Shown: positions 10,301-20,470, counted from the stretch's first letter. The stretch is 64,000 nt of DNA from Microbacterium lushaniae (GCF_008727775.1 NZ_CP044232.1:1798001-1862000), one strand, 5' to 3'. Numbers and translations are program-made. Notes: a model not told the origin generated them from the sequence alone.

Positions 10301-11680
10301 GTGGACGAACGTGAACGTGCACTGGCGGCCGCGCACTCCGCCGCAACGGATTTCCTGGCCACGCTGCCCGAGCGCCCGGTGTGGCCGCGGGCCGACCTGG
10401 CCGAGATGCTCGAACGGGTCGGCGGCCCGCTCGACGAGGAGGGACGCCCCGCGGACGAGGTGGTGCGCGAACTGGCCGAACGCGCCGATCCGGGGCTGGT
10501 CGCGATCCCCGGGGCGCGCTTCTTCGGTTTCGTGATCGGTGCGACCCTCCCGGCGCCCCTGGGCGCGGACTGGCTCGTGTCGGCATGGGACCAGAACTCG
10601 GGGTCCAGCACACTGACCCCCGCGACGGTGGCGCTGGAGCGCACGGCCGGCGAGTGGATCCTCGACCTGCTGGGGTTGCCGGCCACCGCATCGGTGGGAT
10701 TCGTCACGGGCGCGCAGGTGTCGAACTTCGTGTGCCTGGCCGCCGCCCGGGCCGCCGTCCTCCGCCGGCGCGGGTGGGATCTCGCCAGGCAGGGACTGTA
10801 CGGAGCACCGCGTGTGCGGCTCGTCGTGGGCGCGCACCGTCACGGCTCGGTCGATCGAGCCGCCCGGTTCCTCGGGATCGGCCAGGACGATCTGGTCGTC
10901 GCGGCCGCCGACGGGGAAGGCCGGACGCTGCCGGAGGCCCTCACCGGTGCGCTCGGGGAGTGCGGCGACGATCCCGTGGTGGTGTGCCTGCAGGCCGGCG
11001 AGGTGCACACGGGGGCGTTCGACCCGTTTCCCGACCTCGTCCCGCTCGCGCAGGCGGCCGGGGCATGGGTGCACATCGACGGGGCCTTCGGCGCGTGGGC
11101 GGCGGCATCCCCCGCTCTGGCGTATCTGACGATCGGCATGGACGCCGCCGATTCGTGGACCACCGACGCACACAAGACCCTCAACGTCCCGTACGACTGC
11201 GGCATGGCGATCGTGCGGGACCCGGCCGACTCGATCGCGGTGTTCCGCACCGGCGGCGACTATCTCATGTACTCGAGCCTGGATCCGTGGGACGTCACCC
11301 CCGAGCTGTCCCGTCGCGCCCGCGGCGTGCCGGTGTGGGCGGCACTGCGCAGCCTCGGCCGGAGAGGAGTCGCGGAGCTCGTGGAGCGACTGCACCTCAA
11401 CGCGCTCGCGCTGGAGCGCGGGCTGCGGGAGATCCCCGGGGTGACGATCGTGAACGAGGTCGACTACACGCAGGTCATGTTCCGCCTGGACGACGATGCC
11501 GCCACCCGTGCGCTGGGGGCGGCGATCCTCGAGGAGGGGACCGCGGCGGTCACGGGCGCGGAGTGGGCCGGTCACGCGGTGCTGCGGTGTGCGATGTCGT
11601 CGTGGTCGACGGAGGAGTCCGACATCCGTCGCACGGTCGAGGCGTTCGGCCGGCTCGTGCCCCTCACGCGAGGATCTTGA
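10301..11680 (+). CDS. PLP-dependent aspartate aminotransferase/decarboxylase-family protein
   Basis: 459 residues from GTG 10301. Group II decarboxylase-like fold: substrate-entry region FFGFVIGATLPAPLGADWL, GFVTGAQVSNFVCLAAAR cofactor-phosphate site, HIDGAFGAWAAAS (PLP-ring Asp), and the Schiff-base lysine in WTTDAHKTLNVPYDCG. The family covers glutamate, aromatic amino acid and diaminobutyrate decarboxylases and related aminotransferase-like proteins; the substrate is not determinable. It is convergent with the DUF1697 gene and overlaps it by 17 nt. It is one of several PLP-linked genes between 10 and 17 kb. Confidence 0.85.
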   Translation: MDERERALAAAHSAATDFLATLPERPVWPRADLAEMLERVGGPLDEEGRPADEVVRELAERADPGLVAIPGARFFGFVIGATLPAPLGADWLVSAWDQNSGSSTLTPATVALERTAGEWILDLLGLPATASVGFVTGAQVSNFVCLAAARAAVLRRRGWDLARQGLYGAPRVRLVVGAHRHGSVDRAARFLGIGQDDLVVAAADGEGRTLPEALTGALGECGDDPVVVCLQAGEVHTGAFDPFPDLVPLAQAAGAWVHIDGAFGAWAAASPALAYLTIGMDAADSWTTDAHKTLNVPYDCGMAIVRDPADSIAVFRTGGDYLMYSSLDPWDVTPELSRRARGVPVWAALRSLGRRGVAELVERLHLNALALERGLREIPGVTIVNEVDYTQVMFRLDDDAATRALGAAILEEGTAAVTGAEWAGHAVLRCAMSSWSTEESDIRRTVEAFGRLVPLTRGS

Positions 11681-12188
11681 GCACCGTCCGCAGGTTCCGG
11701 TTGGTCGTGCGCTCCTTGTAGACGCGCCTGGCGATCAGCTTCGCGAACGGGGTGTCCGTCGTCGATCCCTTGGGCGGGTTCCAGTAGACGACGCCCGGGC
11801 CGGCGGCCACGGGGTCGAGGGTGGCATCGAGGGATGCTGCGGCGGCGACGAGCTCGTCGCGGGTCGCGGCATCCGAGCAGAAGAGGAGCCAGGGCTGACG
11901 CGAGTCGTCGCCGGCATCGAAGGGGAAGCCCGCTGCGGCGGCCGCCAGCTCGTCCCGGCGGAACACCAGCACCCACGCGTCGTAGGCGAATCGGTCGCGC
12001 AGAGCCTTCTCGATCCGCGTCCTCAGGTGCGTCCGCGACTCGTCGGCGCGGAACGCCGCGTTGCCGCTGGCGAGGATCGTGCGCACGTCGGTCAGCCCGA
12101 GACCTGTGAGCACCTCGCGCAGATCGGCGCTGCGCACCGTGATGCCCCCGACATTCACTCCGCGCAGCAGCGCCACCCACTCCGTCAC
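11664..12188 (-). CDS. DUF1697 domain-containing protein
   Basis: 174 residues from GTG 12188, whose product begins TEWVALLRGVNVGG, the typical DUF1697 N terminus; reading further upstream gives low-quality sequence. The family signature continues with LGLTDVRTILASGNAAF and ends with a basic tail (RVYKERTTNRNLRTVLKI). Biochemical function of the family is not established. It stands 49 nt before pdxT on the same strand but faces away from it in order (pdxT lies upstream), so co-transcription with pdxST is possible. Confidence 0.88.
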   Translation of the reverse strand: MTEWVALLRGVNVGGITVRSADLREVLTGLGLTDVRTILASGNAAFRADESRTHLRTRIEKALRDRFAYDAWVLVFRRDELAAAAAGFPFDAGDDSRQPWLLFCSDAATRDELVAAAASLDATLDPVAAGPGVVYWNPPKGSTTDTPFAKLIARRVYKERTTNRNLRTVLKILA

Positions 12189-12237
12189 GCGCCCAGCGTA
12201 GGCCCCCGCCAGCGGCACCGTGCTGCGCGATCCTGGT

Positions 12238-12831
12238 TCAGCGTGCCCGCACGTGAGCGAGGAACCGCTCGTGGAAACGCGTCTCACCGGTGACCTCGGG
12301 GTGGAAGGCCGTGGCCAGCAGCGGCCCCTGCTCGACGGCCACGACCCGCCCGTCGGCGAGCGACGCGATCGCCCGCGCGCGCTCCCCCACATGCTCGACG
12401 AGGGGCGCACGGATGAACGCGGCATGCACGGGGCGGTCGAACCCTTCCACCGCCAGCTCCGTCTCGAAGGAGTCGCCCTGACTGCCGAAGGCGTTTCGGG
12501 CCACGCGCACGTCCAGGCCGCCGAAGGTCTCCTGCCCGGCGATCCCGCCGGTGATCTCGTCGGCGAGGAGGATCATCCCCGCGCACGTGCCGTAGACCGG
12601 CAGGCCGCCGGCGATCGCGTCGCGCAGCGGACGCTGCATCCCGAACGCGCGGGCAAGCTTGTCGATGACACTGGACTCCCCGCCGGGCAGGACGATGCCC
12701 TCGACGGCGGCGAGTTCTTCGGGGCGCCGCACCGGCACCACGTCGGCGCCCAGGACCGTGAGCACCCGCGCGTGCTCGCGCACGTCGCCCTGCAGGGCGA
12801 GCACCCCCACGCGGGGCCGAGCGGTCATCAC
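12238..12831 (-). CDS. pdxT: Pyridoxal 5'-phosphate synthase glutaminase subunit PdxT
   Basis: 197 residues. Class I glutaminase that supplies ammonia to PdxS for PLP synthesis from ribose 5-phosphate and glyceraldehyde 3-phosphate. Visible: GVLALQGDVREH at the N terminus, LPGGESSVIDKL, nucleophile Cys in VYGTCAGMILLA, and the His-x-Glu of the triad in ATAFHPEVTGE. The GTG start at 12831 overlaps the last base of the pdxS TAG stop; an ATG directly follows. PdxS and PdxT form a 12+12 complex in known systems. Confidence 0.97.
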   Translation of the reverse strand: MMTARPRVGVLALQGDVREHARVLTVLGADVVPVRRPEELAAVEGIVLPGGESSVIDKLARAFGMQRPLRDAIAGGLPVYGTCAGMILLADEITGGIAGQETFGGLDVRVARNAFGSQGDSFETELAVEGFDRPVHAAFIRAPLVEHVGERARAIASLADGRVVAVEQGPLLATAFHPEVTGETRFHERFLAHVRAR

Positions 12832-13715
12832 TACCAGCCGCGCTGGGCCAGGCGGTGCGGGGCGGCCAGGTCGCTGACGTTGATCCCCACCATCGCCTCG
12901 CCCAGGCCCCGGGAGACCTCCGCGAGCACCGCCGGCTCGTTGAAGAACGTCGTGGCCTTGACGATCGCCGCCGCGCGCTGGGCGGGATTGCCGGATTTGA
13001 AGATGCCCGAGCCGACGAAGACGCCGTCGGCGCCCAGCTGCATCATGAGCGCGGCGTCGGCGGGGGTGGCCACGCCGCCGGCGGTGAACAGCACGACTGG
13101 AAGCACGCCGGTCTCGGCAACCTCCGCGACGAGCTCGTGGGGCGCTTGCAGCTCCTTCGCCGCGACGTACAGCTCGTCCTTCGTCAGCGACCGGAGCCGA
13201 TTGATCTCGCCGGTGATCGTGCGGATGTGTTTGGTCGCCTCCGATACATCGCCCGTGCCGGCCTCGCCCTTCGAGCGGATCATGGCGGCACCTTCGGTGA
13301 TGCGCCGGAGGGCCTCACCGAGATTGGTCGCGCCGCACACGAACGGCACCGTGAACGGCCACTTGTCGATGTGATTGACGTAGTCGGCGGGCGAGAGCAC
13401 CTCGGACTCGTCGATGTAGTCCACGCCCAGTTCTTGCAGCACCTGCGCCTCGACGAAGTGTCCGATCCTGGCCTTGGCCATCACGGGGATCGACACGGCC
13501 GCGATGATCTGGTCGATGAGGTCGGGGTCGCTCATCCGCGCGACGCCGCCCTGGGAGCGGATGTCGGCGGGCACCCGCTCGAGGGCCATGACCGCCACCG
13601 CGCCGGCATCTTCGGCGATGCGGGCCTGATCTGCGGTGACGACGTCCATGATGACGCCGCCCTTCAGCATGTCGGCGAGTCCGCGCTTGACTCGTTCAGT
13701 GCCGGTGGTGACCAT
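12831..13715 (-). CDS. pdxS: Pyridoxal 5'-phosphate synthase lyase subunit PdxS
   Basis: 294 residues from ATG 13715, chosen because AAAGGA lies seven bases upstream and the product begins [16 protein letters not shown], the family N terminus. TIM-barrel enzyme that builds PLP using ammonia from PdxT. Recognisable segments: [19 protein letters not shown], catalytic lysine in [15 protein letters not shown], and the phosphate-binding [13 protein letters not shown]. It is the first gene of the pdxST pair and is divergent from a PdxR-type regulator across an 87-nt gap that contains a palindrome. Confidence 0.98.
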   Translation of the reverse strand: MVTTGTERVKRGLADMLKGGVIMDVVTADQARIAEDAGAVAVMALERVPADIRSQGGVARMSDPDLIDQIIAAVSIPVMAKARIGHFVEAQVLQELGVDYIDESEVLSPADYVNHIDKWPFTVPFVCGATNLGEALRRITEGAAMIRSKGEAGTGDVSEATKHIRTITGEINRLRSLTKDELYVAAKELQAPHELVAEVAETGVLPVVLFTAGGVATPADAALMMQLGADGVFVGSGIFKSGNPAQRAAAIVKATTFFNEPAVLAEVSRGLGEAMVGINVSDLAAPHRLAQRGW

Positions 13716-13757
13716 GTCGACGTCCTTTCGAAGGGGGTCCGATGCCGCGGGCATCTT

Positions 13758-13769
13758 TGACCTAGGCCA
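13758..13769. promoter_or_regulatory. Palindrome between pdxS and the PdxR-like gene, candidate operator
   Basis: TGACCTAGGCCA reads TGGCCTAGGTCA on the other strand, a 12-bp palindrome with one mismatched pair. It is the only clear symmetry in the 87-nt divergent gap. A -10-like TATGTT for pdxS (13776-13771, minus) would put the transcription start on the palindrome. Divergent MocR/PdxR regulators usually bind in this position to control pdxST. The site and its role are inferred. Confidence 0.45.
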
Positions 13770-13802
13770 GAACATAGCACGGCACGTTTCGTAGACTCAC
13801 GC

Positions 13803-15131
13803 GTGATGACGGACAACATGCACCCTCAGATCGCCGGGCGCTCGGCGAGCGAGATCGCCGACAGCATCCGCGCCCTCGTCGAGCGCGGCGACCTTCGCCC
13901 CGGCGACACCCTCCCCCCCGTGCGCACGCTGGCCGAGCAGCGGGGAGTGAACCGCAACACGGCTGTGGCCGCATACCGGCAGCTCTCGCAAGCGGGCCTC
14001 GTCGTGGCCGGCGGCCGCGCCGGCACCCGCATCGCGCCCCGATCCGCCGTCGCCCAGGAGGGGTTCGCGGCGGACAGCGTGCTGCGCGATGTGGGAACGG
14101 GAAACCCCGACGCGACCCTCATCCCCGATCTCTCCTCGGCCCTCGCGCGCGTGGCCGGGCGCCCGGTGCTGTACGGCGAACCCGTGATCGACCGTGACCT
14201 TCAGGAGTGGGCGCACCGATGGCTGAGCTCCGATCTCGCGCCCGCCGAGGTGGCGGTCACCGTCACCAACGGCGCCGTCGATGCGGTGGAACGGCTGCTG
14301 GCCCAGGCGCTCACGCGCGATGATGCCGTCGCGCTGGAGACGCCGTGCTTCCTCTCCGCGATCCACACCGTCCGACTCGGCGGCTACCGCGCGGTGCCGG
14401 TGCCCGTCGATGACGAAGGCATGACCGTCGCCGGCCTCCAGGCGGCGCTGGATGCCGGGGTGCGTGCGATCGTGTGCACACCGCGCGCGCAGAACCCCAC
14501 CGGGGTGAGCCTCAGCTCCCAGCGCGCCGCCGACCTGCGCGCGGTGCTCGCGCAGCATCCGTACGTCCTCATCATCGAGGACGATCATTTCTCGATGCTC
14601 TCGCGCCGGCCGTACCACTCGATCATCGGCCCCGCCCACCGCCGCTTCGCGCTCGTACGGTCGGTGTCGAAGTTCCTGGGGCCGGACATGTGCCTCGCGG
14701 TGGCCGGCACCGACTCGCGCACGGCCGAGCGTCTGGCGATGCGGCTGAGTCCCGGCACGACGTGGGTGAGTCACCTGCTGCAGCGCCTCGTGCACGCGCT
14801 CGTCACCGATCCCGACGTGGGTGAGCTGCTGGCCCGCGCCTCGCTGCACTACGCCGAGCGCAACGCCGCCTTCGCCGAACGCCTGCGCGCCCACGGCGTG
14901 GCGTGCGATCCCGGCGACGGGCTGAACCTGTGGGTACCGATGACGGCACCCGCCCGCGTCGCCTCCGAGCACCTCATGCGCAGGGGCTGGCTCGCGCGCA
15001 CCGGTGACGAGTTCGCGCTCGACGGCGTGGCGCAGACCCCTCACCTGCGGGTGACGGTGCACGATCTGCCGGATGCGGATGCCGACCGCCTCGCGGCGGA
15101 CATCGCGGAGGCGGCACGCGCCGGTCGCTGA
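13803..15131 (+). CDS. pdxR: MocR/PdxR-type regulator (GntR HTH plus aminotransferase fold)
   Basis: 442 residues from GTG 13803 (an ATG follows directly). N-terminal GntR winged helix (about 5-75: SASEIADSIRALVERG, PVRTLAEQRGVNRNTAVAAY), then an aminotransferase class I domain with VTVTNGAVDAVERL, CTPRAQNPTGVSLS, IIEDDHFSML and the PLP lysine in VRSVSKFLGPD. PdxR-type proteins sense PLP and regulate pdxST; the divergent location supports this. A TAGACT box ends six bases before the GTG, so a leaderless transcript is plausible. The symbol is assigned by context. Confidence 0.85.
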   Translation: MMTDNMHPQIAGRSASEIADSIRALVERGDLRPGDTLPPVRTLAEQRGVNRNTAVAAYRQLSQAGLVVAGGRAGTRIAPRSAVAQEGFAADSVLRDVGTGNPDATLIPDLSSALARVAGRPVLYGEPVIDRDLQEWAHRWLSSDLAPAEVAVTVTNGAVDAVERLLAQALTRDDAVALETPCFLSAIHTVRLGGYRAVPVPVDDEGMTVAGLQAALDAGVRAIVCTPRAQNPTGVSLSSQRAADLRAVLAQHPYVLIIEDDHFSMLSRRPYHSIIGPAHRRFALVRSVSKFLGPDMCLAVAGTDSRTAERLAMRLSPGTTWVSHLLQRLVHALVTDPDVGELLARASLHYAERNAAFAERLRAHGVACDPGDGLNLWVPMTAPARVASEHLMRRGWLARTGDEFALDGVAQTPHLRVTVHDLPDADADRLAADIAEAARAGR

Positions 15132-15143
15132 CCGTGAGCGGCG

Positions 15144-16343
15144 CTATCGTCCCTGCGCTGTCCGGGCCGTGTCTCGCGCGGCGGGGCGGGAGCCGATGTT
15201 CGCCGCGCGCTTCCACAGCCATTCGACCGGGCCGAGGGCGAAGCGGCGGAGCCAGAGGTGCGCCAGGAGCACCACGACCGCGGTGATCGCGACGAACCCC
15301 GCCACGGTGACCGGGATGCGCCAGGCCGCGGCTGTCTGGGCGAGCCCGAGTCCCCATCCGTAGAACAGTGCGCCGCCCAGCAGGTTCTGCAGCATGTACG
15401 CGCTCAGGGCGACCCGGCCGACCTCCCGAGTCCGCTGCGCGACCCATCCCTCCGTGCCGCGTCGCAGGCACAGCTCTGCGATGAGCGCCAGCAGGCCCAG
15501 CGCCACGAGCGGCGCGAGGATGTAGCGCTCCGCCAGCAGTCCCGCCTGTCCTCCCGCCACGCCGAGGGCGAAGTCGACGGGAAAGGCCACGGCGCCGAGG
15601 ATCATGAGCCGGCGACGAAGTCGCCGGCCCTCGGCGGCGAAGATCCCCGCCCGCAGCAGCGTGGCTCCGATGAGGAACATGGCGAGGGTCAGGAACCCGA
15701 TCAGCACCGGCTCCGCACGGAACAGCACGACGTTGTCCAGGCGGAACGCGGCCAGCTCCAGGAACGAGTTGGTCGCGTACGGGCTCGGCCCCGGCGGGAG
15801 GCTGCCGCTGGACGGGTTCAGGGCGACGAGCGCGACGATGCCGGTGATGAGGACGAGGTGCAGGGCGCCGAACACCGCGATCATGACCCGCTGCGTGCGG
15901 GGCCTGGTGATCAGCAGCCAGGCCACGATGGCACCCGTCACCGCGTAGCCCATCAGCACGTCGAACTCGGCGATGAGGATGTAGTTGACCACGCCGTCCA
16001 GGAACAGCAGGGCGGACCGCCACAGGTAGCGCCCGGGCCATCGACGACCCGCACGCTGCGCGGCGTCGTGCTGGATGAGCACGCCCATGCCGAAGGCGAG
16101 GGACAGCAGGGCGAGGAACTTCCCCTGCGCCAGAGCCATGAGGGCCAGCTGCGTCACGCCTTCGGCCTCTCCCGTTCCGGGTGGGACCGGGGAGGCCAGC
16201 AGGCCCACCAAGCCCCACGGGTGGGAGAAGACCCAGATGTTCGTGCCGAGCGTTCCCACGATCGCCACACCGCGCACCACGTCGAGGGAATCGATGCGCG
16301 GCCTGGACGGCGCGGGGGCGGACAGGACGCTCGCGTCGTTCAT
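15144..16343 (-). CDS. DUF418 domain-containing membrane protein
   Basis: 399 residues from ATG 16343. About nine to ten predicted membrane segments, starting after RIDSLDVVRGVAIVGTL, which is the usual opening of DUF418/YeiB-like proteins. The C-terminal DUF418 region contains EVGRVALSAYMLQNLLGG and FALGPVEWLWKRA. The family is related to acyltransferase-3-like membrane proteins, but no activity is established. It is convergent with the PdxR-like gene (12-nt gap) and divergent from pdxY. Confidence 0.85.
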   Translation of the reverse strand: MNDASVLSAPAPSRPRIDSLDVVRGVAIVGTLGTNIWVFSHPWGLVGLLASPVPPGTGEAEGVTQLALMALAQGKFLALLSLAFGMGVLIQHDAAQRAGRRWPGRYLWRSALLFLDGVVNYILIAEFDVLMGYAVTGAIVAWLLITRPRTQRVMIAVFGALHLVLITGIVALVALNPSSGSLPPGPSPYATNSFLELAAFRLDNVVLFRAEPVLIGFLTLAMFLIGATLLRAGIFAAEGRRLRRRLMILGAVAFPVDFALGVAGGQAGLLAERYILAPLVALGLLALIAELCLRRGTEGWVAQRTREVGRVALSAYMLQNLLGGALFYGWGLGLAQTAAAWRIPVTVAGFVAITAVVVLLAHLWLRRFALGPVEWLWKRAANIGSRPAARDTARTAQGR

Positions 16344-16408
16344 GACGCAGAGCGTATCTGCGGGCACGGACGGCGTGAAGGCGTGCGAGGAAGTGGGATG
16401 ATCGAGCG

Positions 16409-17260
16409 GTGAAGATCCTGTCGATCCAGTCCGCCGTCGCCTATGGTCACGTGGGCAACTCCGCGGCGGTGTTCCCGCTGCAGCGCATCGGTGTGGAGGT
16501 GCTCCCGGTCTACACCGTGAACTTCTCCAACCACACCGGGTACGGAGCGTGGCGCGGACCGCTCATCGATCCGGCGGATGTCGCAGCTGTCATCACCGGC
16601 ATCGAGGAGCGGGGGGTGTTCCCGCAGATCGACGCCGTCCTGTCGGGATACCAGGGCGGTGCGGGGATCGGCGATGTCATCGTCGACGCGGTCGGGCGGG
16701 TAAAGGCCGCCAACCCGAGCGCCCTGTACGCATGCGACCCGGTGATGGGAAACGCCAAGTCGGGATGCTTCGTCGCACCGGCGATCCCCGAGCTGCTGCG
16801 CGAACGCGTCGTGCCGGTGGCCGACATCATCACGCCCAACCAGTTCGAGCTGGGCTTCCTCACCGGCACGCAGCCGGACACTCTGGAGTCCACGCTCGAT
16901 TCCGTCGATGCCGCCCGTGCGATGGGACCGCACACGATCCTGGTCACCAGCGTGGAGCGCCCCGACCGCGAGCCGGACACGATCGAGATGCTCGTGGCCG
17001 ACGACTCCGGCGCGTGGATCGTGCAGACCCCTCTGCTGCCGATGAAGGCCAACGGATCGGGTGACGTCACGGCGGCGCTGTTCACCGCCCACTACGCGCG
17101 CACGCGGGATGCCGCGGACGCGCTCGCGCGCACCGCATCCAGTGTCTTCGACCTGCTTCAGCGCACGCTCGATTCGGGCGAGCGGGAGCTGCAGCTCGTC
17201 GAGTCGCAGGAGGCCTACGCGCACCCCCGCATGCAGTTCGCGGTGCGACAGCTCCGCTGA
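16409..17260 (+). CDS. pdxY: Pyridoxal kinase PdxY
   Basis: 283 residues from GTG 16409. Ribokinase-fold salvage enzyme phosphorylating pyridoxal (and possibly pyridoxine/pyridoxamine) with ATP. Starts KILSIQSAVAYGHVGNSAA, then NFSNHTGYG, an ADIITPNQFELGFL motif and the catalytic anion-hole motif MKANGSGDVTAALF. Length fits PdxY. With pdxST and the PdxR-like regulator nearby, this region holds both synthesis and salvage of PLP. Its 3' end is 2 nt from the convergent lipoprotein gene. Confidence 0.93.
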   Translation: MKILSIQSAVAYGHVGNSAAVFPLQRIGVEVLPVYTVNFSNHTGYGAWRGPLIDPADVAAVITGIEERGVFPQIDAVLSGYQGGAGIGDVIVDAVGRVKAANPSALYACDPVMGNAKSGCFVAPAIPELLRERVVPVADIITPNQFELGFLTGTQPDTLESTLDSVDAARAMGPHTILVTSVERPDREPDTIEMLVADDSGAWIVQTPLLPMKANGSGDVTAALFTAHYARTRDAADALARTASSVFDLLQRTLDSGERELQLVESQEAYAHPRMQFAVRQLR

Positions 17261-17262
17261 GG

Positions 17263-17844
17263 TCAGCTGTACAGGGCCGTGAAGGCCGCTTCCCACTGGG
17301 GTGCGTCGGCGGGGCAGATGAACCCGGTGCCGAACACCATGATGCTCGCAAGCCCCTGGGTGGCGTCGGCGTCTCCACCGGAGATCTCGGCGATCAACGG
17401 CGAGCTGTCGATGTGCAGTCGCGCGGTGTCGACGTCGATCTCGTGGCCGTTGAGGATCGACGTCTCGCACGCATCCAGGGTCACGGCGAGGGCGACGCCG
17501 TCGTAGAACTCGTCCCACGTGCCGCCCTGAGACTCGACGTAGGCACGCTGCTGGTCGAGGAATTCCTGCTGCTCGGGCGTCTGCGGCGTCGGCAGCGAGC
17601 CGTCGACGGGCTGCCCCTGGGTCGCGAAGAACTCGTCGCGCTCGGCGAGGGCATCGGCGACGGGTGCCGACCCCGCGGCCGTCTCCTCCGGGGCCGGGGT
17701 CGTCTCCTCCGGCGCCGACTCCCTTGTGCTCGAGGGCTCTGGGCGGGGCTGGACGGCCGTGCACGCGGAGATTCCGAGGGTCGCAGCGGCGATCAGGACG
17801 AGAAGGCTGGCGGCACGCGCGCGGCGCGGCGGGGCGGTGGTCAT
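17263..17844 (-). CDS. Putative lipoprotein with DUF732-like size and cysteines
   Basis: 193 residues. Basic N terminus, hydrophobic stretch SLLVLIAAATLG and a lipobox-like ISAC with Cys at about 28, indicating a lipid-anchored secreted protein. A low-complexity Glu/Thr/Pro linker follows (EETTPAPEETAAG, about 43-60). The mature domain has two later cysteines (in DACETSIL and GFICPAD) that could form a disulfide. No family is confidently recognised. It is convergent with pdxY. Confidence 0.72.
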   Translation of the reverse strand: MTTAPPRRARAASLLVLIAAATLGISACTAVQPRPEPSSTRESAPEETTPAPEETAAGSAPVADALAERDEFFATQGQPVDGSLPTPQTPEQQEFLDQQRAYVESQGGTWDEFYDGVALAVTLDACETSILNGHEIDVDTARLHIDSSPLIAEISGGDADATQGLASIMVFGTGFICPADAPQWEAAFTALYS

Positions 17845-17912
17845 GCCTTCACGCTACCGTCGCCGCGTGTCCCGCCCCGACGTTCCACAGGCCCAGCCCC
17901 GACCGGAGCGGC

Positions 17913-18470
17913 TCAGGCTGCCGGCCACGCGTCGGCGACGGCCTGACGAACCTCGCCGAGCAGCTGAGGCAGCGCCTTGGTCTTGGCGATGATCGGGAAG
18001 AAGTTCGCATCCGTCGCCCACCGCGGTACGACGTGCTGATGCAGGTGCGCGGCGACCCCGGCGCCGGCGACCGCACCCTGGTTCATGCCGATGTTGAACC
18101 CGTCGCATCGCGACACCGCCCGCAGCACGCGCATCGCGGTCTGCGTCATCGCGCCGATCTCGGCCACTTCGTCCGCCGTCGCCTCGTCGTAGGTCGCGAT
18201 GTGGCGGTAGGGGCAGATGAGCAGGTGCCCGGAGTTGTACGGGAACAGGTTCAGCAGCGCATACGCGGTCTCGCCGCGCGCGACGATCAGGCCGTCTTCG
18301 TCGCTCTTGAGCGGTGCCTCATCGAAGGGGCACACCTCGCGCAGCGGCTCGGGGCCGGCCTGGATGTACGCCATGCGGTGCGGGGTCCACAGTCGCTGGA
18401 ACTCGTCGGGCACGCCGGGCAGGTCGGCGGCGGCGATGAGCCGCGCGTCCTCCTCCGGCGCCTCGGTCAC
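17913..18470 (-). CDS. HIT domain-containing protein
   Basis: 185 residues from GTG 18470. Histidine-triad nucleotide hydrolase/transferase; the triad is complete in [11 protein letters not shown]. Upstream are VCPFDEAP, resembling the extended HIT proteins of actinobacteria (AP4A phosphorylase-like), and [19 protein letters not shown]. The start overlaps the thrS stop by four bases (GTGA), so it is translationally coupled to thrS, a neighbourhood conserved in actinobacteria. The substrate could be a dinucleoside polyphosphate; this is not shown. Confidence 0.93.
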   Translation of the reverse strand: MTEAPEEDARLIAAADLPGVPDEFQRLWTPHRMAYIQAGPEPLREVCPFDEAPLKSDEDGLIVARGETAYALLNLFPYNSGHLLICPYRHIATYDEATADEVAEIGAMTQTAMRVLRAVSRCDGFNIGMNQGAVAGAGVAAHLHQHVVPRWATDANFFPIIAKTKALPQLLGEVRQAVADAWPAA

Positions 18471-20470
18471 GCGAGGTCCTCCGCGGTGTTCACGAGTGCG
18501 TGCGTCGCGATGGCTTCGCGGATGCGGCGCACCGCGTCGTCCACTGGGACGCCGTTCTCCTGGCTGCCGTCGCGGAAGCGGAACGACACGGTGCCCGCTG
18601 CCCGGTCCTGCTCCCCCGCGATCAGCAGGAGCGGCACCTTCTGGGTGGTGTGCGTGCGGATCTTCTTCTGCATGCGGTCATCGCTGTGGTCGAGCTCGGC
18701 CCGCACGCCCTCCGTGCGGAGGCGATCCACGATGTCGCCGAGATAGTCGGCGAACTCGTCGGCCACCGGGATGCCGACGGCCTGGACCGGTGACAGCCAC
18801 ACCGGGAAGGCGCCGGCGTAGTGCTCGAGGAGGATCGCGAAGAAGCGCTCGACCGAGCCGAACAGAGCACGGTGGATCATGATCGGCCGGTGCTTCTCGC
18901 CGTCGGGTCCGGTGTACTCGAGCTCGAAGCGCTCGGGCAGGTTGACGTCGACCTGCACGGTGGACAGCTGCCACACCCGGCCGAGGGCGTCGCGCGTCTT
19001 GAGGTCGATCTTCGGGCCGTAGAAGGCTGCCTCGCCGGGCACCTCGGTGACCTTCAGACCGCTCGCGTGGGCGACGTGACGCAGGGCGTTGGTGGAGTAC
19101 TCCCAGAACTCGTCCGAGCCGATCCACTTCGACTTCTCGTCGTCGCGCATCGACAGCTCGAGTTCGAAGTCGTCCAGGCCGAAGTCGCGCAGCATCGAGA
19201 GGACGAACTCCAGCACGCGCGTGGTCTCCGCCTCGAGCTGATCGGGGGTCACGAACAGGTGCGAATCGTCCTGGGTGAACCCGCGCACGCGGGTGAGCCC
19301 GTGCAGCGCGCCGGAGAGCTCGTTGCGGTACACCGTGCCGTTCTCGGCCAGGCGCATGGGCAGGTCGCGATAGCTGCGCGCACGCTCCTTGTAGATGAGG
19401 ATGTGCATCGGGCAGTTCATGGGCTTGAGGTAGTAGTCCACGCCCTGCTTGGTGACTTCCCCCGCCGCGTCGCGCTCCTCGTCCAGGCGGATGGGCGGGA
19501 ACATGCCCTCCTTGTAGGTCACGAGGTGGTTGGACTGCAGGAAGAGGTCCTGCTTGGAGATGTGCGGGGTGTACACGTACGTGTAGCCGCCCTCGATGTG
19601 GCGGCGACGCGCGTGCTGCTCCATCTCGCCCCGGACGACGCCGCCCTTGGGGTGCCACACCGACAGGCCGGAGCCGATCTCATCGGGGAAGGAGAACAGG
19701 TCGAGCTCCTTGCCGAGCTTGCGGTGGTCGCGCTTGCCGGCCTCCTCGAGGCGGTGCTGGTAGGCGCGCAGTTCGTCCTTCGTGGGCCACGCGGTGCCGT
19801 AGATGCGCTGCAGCTGCGGGTTCTTCTCGCTGCCGCGCCAGTAGGCGCCGGCGATGCGGGTGAGGTCCCACCCGTTGCCGATCATGCGGGTCCCGGGCAC
19901 ATGCGGGCCGCGGCACAGGTCTTTCCACACCGTCTCGCCGTCGCGGTTGACGTTGTCGTAGATGGTGAGCTCGCCCGCTCCCACCTCGACGTCGGCGCCC
20001 TCGGCGGCAGTCCCGCCCTTGAGGTCGATGAGTTCGAGCTTGAACGGCTCGTCGGCGAGCTCGGCGCGCGCCTCCTCGTCGGTGACGACGCGGCGGACGA
20101 ATCGCTGGCCCTCGCGGACGATGCGCTCCATCTCCTTCTTGATGGCCTTGACATCCTCGGGCGTGAAAGGCTCTGCGACGCCGAAGTCGTAGTAGAACCC
20201 GTCGGTGATCGGCGGGCCGATGCCGAGGTTGGCCTGCGGGTTGATGCGCTGCACGGCCTGGGCGAGCACGTGCGCGGTCGAGTGCCGCAGGATCGACAGG
20301 CCGTCGGGGCTGTCGATGCGGACGGGCTCGACCGCATCCGCTTCCTGCACCGTGGTGGCGAGGTCTTTCAGCTCGCCGTTGACGCGGAGGGCGACGACCG
20401 AGCGGTCGGGGAACAGGGCGAAGCCGTCGGCCGGGTACGACACGTCCGACGGCGAGGCGACATCAGTCAC
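18467..20470 (-). CDS. thrS: Threonine--tRNA ligase ThrS
   Basis: 667 residues from GTG 20470, with AGGAG seven bases upstream. Class II synthetase charging tRNA-Thr. TGS-like N terminus (about 1-65), editing domain with [13 protein letters not shown], catalytic core with [16 protein letters not shown] (zinc-site Cys), [15 protein letters not shown] (motif 2), [19 protein letters not shown] (motif 3), and a C-terminal anticodon-binding domain ([17 protein letters not shown]). Complete. Followed directly by the overlapping HIT gene. Confidence 0.98.
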   Translation of the reverse strand: MTDVASPSDVSYPADGFALFPDRSVVALRVNGELKDLATTVQEADAVEPVRIDSPDGLSILRHSTAHVLAQAVQRINPQANLGIGPPITDGFYYDFGVAEPFTPEDVKAIKKEMERIVREGQRFVRRVVTDEEARAELADEPFKLELIDLKGGTAAEGADVEVGAGELTIYDNVNRDGETVWKDLCRGPHVPGTRMIGNGWDLTRIAGAYWRGSEKNPQLQRIYGTAWPTKDELRAYQHRLEEAGKRDHRKLGKELDLFSFPDEIGSGLSVWHPKGGVVRGEMEQHARRRHIEGGYTYVYTPHISKQDLFLQSNHLVTYKEGMFPPIRLDEERDAAGEVTKQGVDYYLKPMNCPMHILIYKERARSYRDLPMRLAENGTVYRNELSGALHGLTRVRGFTQDDSHLFVTPDQLEAETTRVLEFVLSMLRDFGLDDFELELSMRDDEKSKWIGSDEFWEYSTNALRHVAHASGLKVTEVPGEAAFYGPKIDLKTRDALGRVWQLSTVQVDVNLPERFELEYTGPDGEKHRPIMIHRALFGSVERFFAILLEHYAGAFPVWLSPVQAVGIPVADEFADYLGDIVDRLRTEGVRAELDHSDDRMQKKIRTHTTQKVPLLLIAGEQDRAAGTVSFRFRDGSQENGVPVDDAVRRIREAIATHALVNTAEDLA

